The notes under the pieces: generated by a model
Told to the model about the DNA's origin: nothing
What the model saw: the letters and a program-made list of their open reading frames with translations, nothing else
The model's database searches: none
Source of the DNA: Silene latifolia
Lineage: Eukaryota; Streptophyta; Magnoliopsida; Caryophyllales; Caryophyllaceae
DNA: 64,000 nucleotides
Assembly (NCBI RefSeq): GCF_048544455.1
Contig: NC_133534.1
Span: 31,448,217-31,512,216, forward strand
Direction: 5' to 3'
Shown: positions 57,460 to 64,000 of the stretch, in pieces
Layout: every line of letters begins with the position of its first letter
Numbering within the stretch: position 1 is the first letter of the stretch
Made by a program: the position numbers and the translations under genes

Positions 57460-57985
57460 ACCGTGATTGGGAGGAGCAAAGGAAGGAGGCTTCTGATAGC
57501 CTTATTGATTCTTATGTGGAGGAACATACGGCTGCTGCTGGTGCGGAGGAGGTGTAGGATTGAGCACATTCTGACTAGTCCATCTCAGATTGGGATGGAC
57601 TGCCGCTTGATTGTTGTAATAGGAACCCCCTCCTTGCCTATATTGCTGAAAGGCAAGGACTTGTTCCTTCTCCACAAGACAGCCAACAGCAGTGTGGCCA
57701 TCATTACTCCCACATCTCTCACATAAAACGGTCTCTCCTCTAGTGAGAACATGGACCGTCTGAGGCTCCCCAGCAGCTTGTAATTCCAACTTGTCAAATC
57801 TAGCATTCATGGTCTCCCGCTGAGCCAAAACCTGCTTATCCATTGCATGAACTGTTCTAATCCCATCCCTCGGGTTTTCATACTCAGCACTGTGATTCGC
57901 CATCTCCTCAATAAGAGACCATCCCTTATCGTCATCGGTATTCTCCTGGAATCTCCCACTAGATGCCGCATCAAGTATGGCTTAG
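57460..57985 (-). pseudogene. Athila gag, C-terminal part with CCHC zinc knuckle
   Basis: Reads AILDAASSGRFQENTDDDKG, WSLIEEMANHSAEYENPRDG, then a zinc knuckle CERCGSNDGHTAVGC (57711-57755) and a Gln/Pro/Tyr-rich tail (YNNQAAVHPNLRW, PPPHQQQPYVPPHK). It is cut on its N-terminal side by the GGCCC element. About 150 residues of gag core expected between CSTIPATK and AILDAAS are missing. Confidence 0.8.
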
Positions 57986-58640
57986 AGGTGATCAAATGGC
58001 CCAAGTCCATTGGCCCGACCCGGCCCAACCCGCTTTTTTGAAGGGCTTGGGCCTTTTAGTTTGGCCCAAAAAAGTCCATGGGCTGGCCCAAAAAAGCCCA
58101 ATGTGCTTTTGGGCCGGGTTTGGGCCAAGCATTTGGCCCAAATTTTGGTCCGGCCCAGCCCATATTTATTAATCAAGGAATATTTTTCTTATAAAATTTG
58201 TTTAAGTAGCGTAAATTTTATATATAATTCCTTATAAACTCATTTATATATTTATTGAGATATAAAAGCGATGTTCACGTAACATAAGTCATATTTACTA
58301 GATATGATTAAGCATTATAATGTGTCGATGATTGTCTTTTATTCTATTTTTGGAGATTAATTCATATGTATTTCATCATACTTTGTACGATTTTTTATAC
58401 TAAGTGCACATTTAAAGTACAAGTTGAATGTATTATACTACTTATCTCATTCGGTAAGTCGTAAATTTCAGGGCCCGAAAAGCCCATATAGGCCCAAAAG
58501 CCCGATTTAGCCCAAAAGGGCCGGGCTTGGGCTCACTAAATAGGCCCTCTAATTTGGCCCGGTCCGGCCCAACCCGCACATGCGGGCCATTTTTATCATC
58601 CCGACCCGGCCCAAGCCCGCATAGGCCCGGCCCATGACCA
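57986..58640. mobile_element. Putative hAT-type element rich in ggccca motifs
   Basis: About 655 bp. Both flanks are dense in GGCCCA/GGCCCG motifs around an AT-rich centre. Near-duplicated flanks tggcttag/cagcttag (57978-57985, 58639-58646; 6 of 8 match). The left end AGGTGATCAAATGGCCC and right end GTCATGGGCC (reverse) are weak inverted repeats. It lies inside Athila gag. Confidence 0.65.
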
Positions 58641-59022
58641 GCTTAGTGGCGGGGATAGTAGAGCAGTAATCTGTAAAGGTCTCCACGTGCTTCCTCAGAT
58701 CTTCACCTGCCACACCGCTATAAAGGTTCCTTTCCACCAGATTGATGTAAGAAGGACGGATGTCAAATGTATTCCCATCCTCCGTCTGAAGATTGAAACC
58801 CTTTGGAATCGAGGTGGCTTTGGGCACTGAATGACTAGAAAGTTTCGGCATCTTTACTGTAAAAATCGAACTGTCTTCTTCGAAAAGAGAGTGATGTAGC
58901 TCTGGCTCGAAAGTACTCAAGTCTTCCTTTCGTGATTTCCACTGCAGACGGAGTCTATGCCTGAATGATCTCTCTGGCTCTGAATCAGCTGCAACTAATT
59001 CACACCTGTCTGACCTGGGCAT
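58641..59022 (-). pseudogene. Athila gag, N-terminal part
   Basis: ATG at 59022 (MPRSDRCELVAADSEPE). It includes FDIRPSYINLVERNLYSGVA and GEDLRKHVETFTDYCSTIPA, the conserved start of Athila gag. Cut at 58640 by the GGCCC element. Confidence 0.85.
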
Positions 59023-59122
59023 AAACAAACTGATAGAAAATGAATAATAACTGCCTCAAGGAATAGAAATTCCCTGAGACTGGTAAAATAAACGAAACGA
59101 AAAAACAGATAGGGCAATTGCC

Positions 59123-59140
59123 TCCCCGGCAACGGCGCCA
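59123..59140 (-). other. Primer binding site of the Athila element (tRNA-Asp)
   Basis: TGGCGCCGTTGCCGGGGA on the minus strand, 5 bp from the 5' LTR. Athila elements use tRNA-Asp. Confidence 0.93.
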
Positions 59141-59145
59141 AAATT

Positions 59146-60630
59146 TGACACGTCTGTCGTGTACCTGTCAAAAATAAACTAACTAAACTAACTATATAGC
59201 TAGGGAAGTCAGGTCGATCTCCACAGGGAGGCAAGATATCTGTAAATGATCCGTCTATTTGGTCACAAATGGGGGGGGGGGGTTGTTTGAATTGTTTTCT
59301 AAACTACCAAGTTTAAAGGAAGAGAAATAGAGACAGAAGCAGTAAAAGCAAAGAAATGGGTTTAAACTATCAGATAGAGAGGGACATGTCAGGATTTCGG
59401 TTCACTACGGTAGTCCAGTGACTCAGCTGTAAATGAATCAGACGAACTAATGTGAGACGAATGTGGAAAGGTCCTTTCGGTCCACTTTCTACCCGAAAAT
59501 ACCACTAACTTAACTTTCGTCCTCATTAGGGTAATCTACTGTTCATAGCAGGCCTATTTAGTCCAATCTTTTGATCTAGGATTAATTTTAGCCAGATTAA
59601 AAGGTGACATAGAAGCGTGCACTCAACTAAGTCGATAGATATAATTAACTTGCTATGGTGACAGGATCTCACAATTCATTCATCTAATGCATTTACTACA
59701 TCGTCACATTTCCTACCGCAGATCCTCTAATCCCAACATGAAAAGGGTTTAGCTACTCATGTCGCTAATTAAACTAACAGCAGATAAAATTCCAGCAGTA
59801 AACATTTTGAAATAACAAGTAAATTGCATAAAAGAGAAATTAGGGCAAAGGGAATAACGAAGCAAACAAGAAATTCAAGCGAACAAATGATTAATTATTA
59901 TAAAGAGTAGAGAAAGGAATTACAATCAAGCGAATCCGGCGTAAAGAACACAAAATTCGAGTGAAATAAGTCCGAGAGCAAGGTTACAGTGAAGAAGAAT
60001 AAGCAACGCAGTAAAGTTTTGATAAAAACTAAGTAGTGAATAATTCTGATCGATAAAAGATGCCCAATAACCTAATTAACATAGGTTTAAATAGGAAAAG
60101 TAAATAAGTTGCGGAATAAAACATAACACGGGCTAATTAAAGCCCATAATAGCGAAACCACTCGATCGAGTGGAATAAAACCACTCGATCGAGCAAATCC
60201 TCAGCAGCATCTACTCGATCGAGTAGAAAGTTACTCGATCGAGTAACCCATCTTTCAGCAACTTAAGGATCGAGTAGAAATCTACTCAATCGACCAACCA
60301 TGGACGTAAAAACCACTCGATCGAGTGGTAAAACTGCTCGATCGAGTTCTTTAACTTTAAATCAGCTCAAGTCCGCGCCTGAATGCCTCCTAATCCGTGC
60401 CATGACGCTTCCGAACGCAGTATCTCACTCTGGAAAATCCCGTCTCCTCTAAATGCATGCAAAAAGGACGAAAAAGAGTACGATTCCACTACTTTCGCGT
60501 TCATTTCTACAAAATGGACAAAATGAACCAAAGTAGCCAATTCGGGGCAAAATACCATAAAAACAGTATAAAAATGCATAGAAATACGTGCTGAAATAGG
60601 CTAAAAAGACTATATATTAGGCACGTATCA
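59146..60630 (-). repeat. 5' LTR of the Athila element, with palindrome array
   Basis: 1485 bp, near-identical to 48553-50046. Eight palindromic sites at 60157-60345. TATA-like CTATTTAAACC near 60082-60092 on the minus strand, about 65 bp downstream of the array. Confidence 0.93.
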
Positions 60631-60635
60631 GAAAT

Positions 60636-61101
60636 GATGGAAATAATTCCCCAAGATAAAAAAGAAATAAAAAAATCGGTAAGTGTGCATTTTGATGAAA
60701 TGTGAAATGATGATATCGTCTCGAAAAGCGAACCCGCATTGAAATAAGATTCTATAACAAATTAGAATAATCAAGTGAGGAAATAAGAATTTCCGTAAAA
60801 ATTAATACATATCCCTATAAGAATAGGAAAGTTCAAGCCAAATCCGGATTTAGGAAAGATCGTTTGCGGAATTTGTAGAAAATTGAGTTGGGGAAGAGGC
60901 ACAGCATGAGCTGTGATTCTTCCAAATGGCACACTAGTTGCTGCGTTTTCTCCGCAGGTGTTCTCTTCCTGAGCGATTTTTGGAAAGGCCGAATAGTATA
61001 AATAGATATCTCGGATAAGCTTCTATTCTCACAATTCTCCATTCTATTACTTTGTAATTCATCAAATACAATATTTCTCTCAAAAGGATCTTTCAAGAAA
61101 A
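60636..61101 (+). promoter_or_regulatory. Promoter and 5' UTR of the Tat copy B antisense ORF
   Basis: A TATA box TATAAATA (60997-61004) is followed about 30 bp on by ctattctcacaattctcc, a plausible start site, and by the ATG at 61102, giving a leader of about 75 bp. Upstream is AT-rich non-coding sequence continuous with 48552 before the Athila insertion. Confidence 0.6.
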
Positions 61102-62547
61102 ATGGATGCTTTCGAATCCCGACTTAAGGAATCGACCAACGAGTTTTCAAGCGTGGAGAAGTATGATATGGGTATTTTTGGATGCTTCTCTTGAGTATTG
61201 GAACCCGGAGCATCATTTTTTCTCCTTTCCTGGAGATGAAATTGGTCCTTTTCCCGAAGAATTTTCAGCGATTGGAGGATAGGATAGAAAAAGTCTCCAA
61301 GCGCCGCCATCTATGTCTGAAGGGTATAAGAATAAATTTAGGGATCTTATTGGATTGACCAAAGCTGAAGTTGATCGTCTTGTAACTTCTAAAGGTGTCC
61401 GGATCTTCGATTTTATTGACCGCTTCATAGATAGGGAGGACCATTCTATTTCTTATGCTGCAAGGTGCAGGGTCTTCTGATTTTGCCTGCTTCATTGTTT
61501 TGTCTTGAAAGGCCATGTTGACGCGGATATGAGAGGTGACCCGCGATTTTTTAATATCATCGAGCAAATGGAGCTGCGCAAGAGCCCAGCTTGCCTGGTA
61601 TTAGGAGAGATTGTCTTAGGCTTGAATAGTCAGAAGGCTAACCGCGAGCTCCCGTATATTGGAAGTCCTATCATTTTACAGGTAAAATGCTTCCGTTTAT
61701 TCTCTTTTTGGTTGTTTGTTTTTTTTCGATGATGGGGACATTAACACTCGTCACCTTTTTGCAGATTTGGTTGATGGAAAGGCTGCGCTTAATCGAGCCC
61801 CCAGTTGACATGCCTGGATATCGATCACGATCGATAATGATGAGGACGAGGTTGTATATGGTTGATTTCACTCGAGTTTGCAACTGTTGGGAGAACAAAC
61901 TAAAGAATGAAGGAGGACCGTTGATTACATGGGTTGTCCCTTGGTGGCATCTCAGGGCATTGACAGGAGTATCGTCCCTGGATCCTACTCGGTCCATTCG
62001 TATCCCAGGCTTGGAGTTCATCGTCCATATCTTCCCGGAGAGAATATTGAGGCAAATTGGTATGAGGTAAAAGATTCCAAAGCTTGACACTATTCCATAG
62101 GTGGCTTTAGCGCATACGTCTGAGACTTGCTGCGAGTGGGCTTTGCGCTGGTCTCAAAGGAACATGTGGTTTATTCCTGTCCCGATTGGTTCACTGTGGG
62201 TGTCAGACTCTTATTTTTAGTGGGTCAAGGCTGGCGCCTTGGAAGAGTGTGAAAAGTTGAGGAAGCATGAGCCGATTGACTACAAGATCCGCGAGGCGGC
62301 GAAGGAGAATAAGAAGTACTTGACTGAAGAAGAAGAAGAAGAAGAAGCTGGATTCCGAGTCGTCCGCCCGAAGAAGAAACCAAATAATGCTCCTGTTGTG
62401 AAAATGATTGTGGATTGAAATGGAAAGATTAGGCCTCGAAAAAGACCGTTGGTGATTAGGTCGGAGATAACGCAAGGGCGTCCCCCTCGAGGTCGAGACA
62501 AGAAGTATGATCGAAATGACAAAGGCAAGGGGAAGATGGAAGAATAG
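61102..62547 (+). pseudogene. Antisense extra ORF of Tat copy B (DUF7745/plant-mobile-domain-like), with intron
   Basis: Reads MDAFESRLKESTNEFSSVEK, then a frameshift near 61188, EYWNPEHHFFSFPGDEIGPF, GYKNKFRDLIGLTKAEVDRL, a stop at 61477, HCFVLKGHVDADMRGDPRFF and ANRELPYIGSPIILQ. An 83-bp intron (61682-61764) opens GTAAAA and closes TTTTTGCAG. The second exon joins in frame: IWLMERLRLIEPPVDMPGY, WVVPWWHLRALTGVS, FIVHIFPERILRQIGMR, stop at 62068, HTSETCCEWALRWSQRNMWF, stop at 62218, then a charged tail to KGKGKMEE. Stops prevent a full product. Domain assignment is from remembered family patterns. Confidence 0.7.
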
Positions 62548-63149
62548 GAATAGCCCGAGTCTTTATATTATTTATTATTATTACTATTGTCCCGAGTCTT
62601 TATATTATTTATTATTATTACTATTGTTTGTAATAAATGGCGGGATTTATAGAATCCTAGCCTAGCATTTCATTTCAGCATTTATATATTATTTGGCGTT
62701 TTATTAATAGATGAATAAATCGATTGTATTTAGCTAGGAACTTACAGCTGGCTCCCTTTATTAATTCTTTCGAATTCCAAGTGCCAAAGCAAATGTCTTT
62801 CTATTTACATTTTGAAAGTGATTGGGTTGTGTCCCGTGAAGGACCGCCTATGTATTCATTGAAAATGAAATCAAACCAAGAACGTTGTTCCAAAAAAATG
62901 GAAAATGTAAAAGAATAAATGTTCGAAGCAAGAGCTTGTAATGAACAAAGGAATAAGCATGGTGCTTTACTTACTCTTAGAAAATGCAATTTAGATTGAT
63001 GATACTGAGGATAAACAAATAAAAATAATGCCAAAACGCAAGAGCGAGGTGGCACGAATCTTGAAGTTTGGCGGTCCGTGTATTTGGTATTGCAAGAGCG
63101 GCACATAGGTTCCGCGTGGCGCGTTTCTAGTCCTATTCTAAGGGTAATA
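62548..63149. other. Spacer between antisense ORF and Tat pol in copy B
   Basis: Contains the same tandem 37-bp duplication as copy A (about 62556-62630). No gene; converging transcription units. Confidence 0.65.
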
Positions 63150-63888
63150 TCGTTTGAGCTGGTCTAGATTAGTCGGATTTGAAAACTCGTTCCCATCTAA
63201 ATCTATAATTCTAACCGCACCCCCCGAGAGTATGGTTTTGACTCAATACGGACCGACCCAAATAGGTTTGAATTTTCCCCTTTGGTTGACTGGTAGAAGA
63301 GCTCGAACAAATTTGAGCACTAGATCTCCCTCGTTGATGTTTTAAGGTTTAACTTTCTTGTTGAAAGATCTTCGAATTCACGCTTGATATGTTCGAACAT
63401 TATGCAAGGCACGCAGTCTTTGTTCGTCCAAGAGGACGTGTTCTTCATATCTGTCTCTATTTCATTCTGCTTCGGGGATATGGCTTTCAAGTAGAATACG
63501 TAGAGATGGGATCTCTAGCTCTACAGGTTGTACAGCTTCCATGGCATATGTCAGATAGAAAGCACTAGCCCCAGTAGGCGTCCTGACTGAAGTTCGATAT
63601 CCCCATAAGGCGAAGGGTATCTTGTTAGGCCAATCTTGATAATTACCGATCATTTTCTTGAGGATCACAACTACATTTTTGTTAGCTGCCTTTACGACAC
63701 TATTAGTCTGAGGTCGGTAGGGCGAGGAATGATGATGCTTGATTTTGTATTTGGCCAACAATTGTTCGGTTTTGACTTAAAAATGGGACCCGTTGTCACT
63801 GATTATCTCATGTTGACACCCATATCGACAGACGATATTGGTTTGTATGAACTTGGCCACGTGCTTAGAGGTTAGGGCGGTATAGGAT
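63150..63888 (-). pseudogene. Tat-lineage integrase fragment, copy B
   Basis: C-terminal integrase (NLDQ near 63152), then ALWGYRTSVRTPTGASAFYL, HHSSPYRPQTNSVVKAANKN (the Glu of the DDE triad reads Lys here: VVKAANKN against AVEAANKN in copy A), and part of the core to 63888, where it stops at a junction with chromovirus LTR sequence. Confidence 0.82.
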
Positions 63889-64000
63889 GCCGAGTAACAG
63901 GACTTAGAAAACTGTAGTATTATAGTCTTCCCTCCTTAAAAAGAATTTCGTCCCAGAAATTCATACCATACTCAAAACAAAACCAACAAACACAATATAA
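63889..64000 (-). mobile_element. Chromovirus fragment: 3' LTR border and adjoining internal sequence
   Basis: Matches 21974-22085 almost base for base, including the private border TATTATA and the PPT (63925-63937). It continues past the window end. Confidence 0.9.

Larger units (their letters stand above)
48553..60630 (-). mobile_element. Full-length Athila-lineage Ty3/gypsy element without RT and integrase
   Basis: LTRs 48553-50046 (3') and 59146-60630 (5'), perfect 5-bp TSD gaaat (48548-48552, 60631-60635), PBS complementary to tRNA-Asp, and a purine tract beside the 3' LTR. Gag and protease are recognisable, but no RT, RNase H or integrase is present. A spliced Ser/Ala-rich ORF lies between protease and 3' LTR. 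Nested inside: a solo LTR (51069-52378) and two hAT-type elements. The two LTRs are very similar, so the element moved recently, presumably in trans. Confidence 0.95.

Noticed and set aside
49572..60345. CRISPR-like reading of the regularly recurring CTCGATCGAG arrays
   Set aside because: Sites are short palindromes with irregular spacing inside LTRs of a plant genome; no direct repeats with unique spacers of fixed size.

Overview
This is a window of plant nuclear DNA made almost entirely of nested transposable elements. It is AT-rich, and the element families (Angela-type Ty1/copia, Tekay-type chromovirus, Athila, Tat with an antisense extra gene, plus hAT, MULE, PIF/Harbinger, Stowaway and Helitron elements and SINEs) are those of a flowering plant, most likely a eudicot. 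Tat elements with antisense extra ORFs are known from Silene (Retand), so Caryophyllales is a reasonable guess, but I cannot fix the species. The only host-type coding sequences are a truncated TPR-protein ORF (42.8-44.2 kb) and an RVT_3-type RNase H-like fragment (about 32 kb).

Layout. 1-2353: a minus-oriented LTR-like block. 3028-20471: a degraded minus-strand Tat element (copy A) with an antisense spliced ORF. It is split at 3108 by a 12.9 kb Angela-type copia element (3109-16049, TSD ttttc), itself split by a 4.0 kb non-autonomous copia relative (6666-10698, TSD gtttg). 20472-30157: a remnant LTR of one chromovirus family, interrupted by a full-length minus-strand chromovirus (20668-28996, TSD actac/actag). 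30158-33063: tandem repeats, MITEs and a gene fragment. 33064-46609: a 2-2.5 kb low-copy unit present about three and a half times, each copy carrying different later insertions, with the TPR ORF between units 2 and 3. 46610-48552: MITEs, a tRNA-like retroposon and the end of a decayed multi-exon gene. 48553-60630: a full-length minus-strand Athila element (TSD gaaat, tRNA-Asp PBS) lacking RT and integrase, containing a solo LTR, two hAT-type insertions and a spliced extra ORF. 60636-64000: a second Tat copy (B) with an intact-looking promoter and intron for its antisense ORF, ending in a 4-bp microhomology junction to chromovirus sequence.

How it fits together. Target-site duplications give a clear order of insertion. 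All coding regions are broken: Angela pol has four in-frame stops, the chromovirus RT has FIDY in place of FIDD, and Athila has lost RT and integrase. The most unusual signal is a 10-12 bp palindrome, ACTCGATCGAGT or ACTCGGYCGAGT. It occurs in arrays of about 6 to 12 sites in four LTR families of two unrelated lineages, in each case just upstream of the LTR TATA box. Further arrays lie in a chromovirus leader, in front of the Athila extra ORF and inside Athila gag. One rearrangement junction also falls in a copy of this palindrome.
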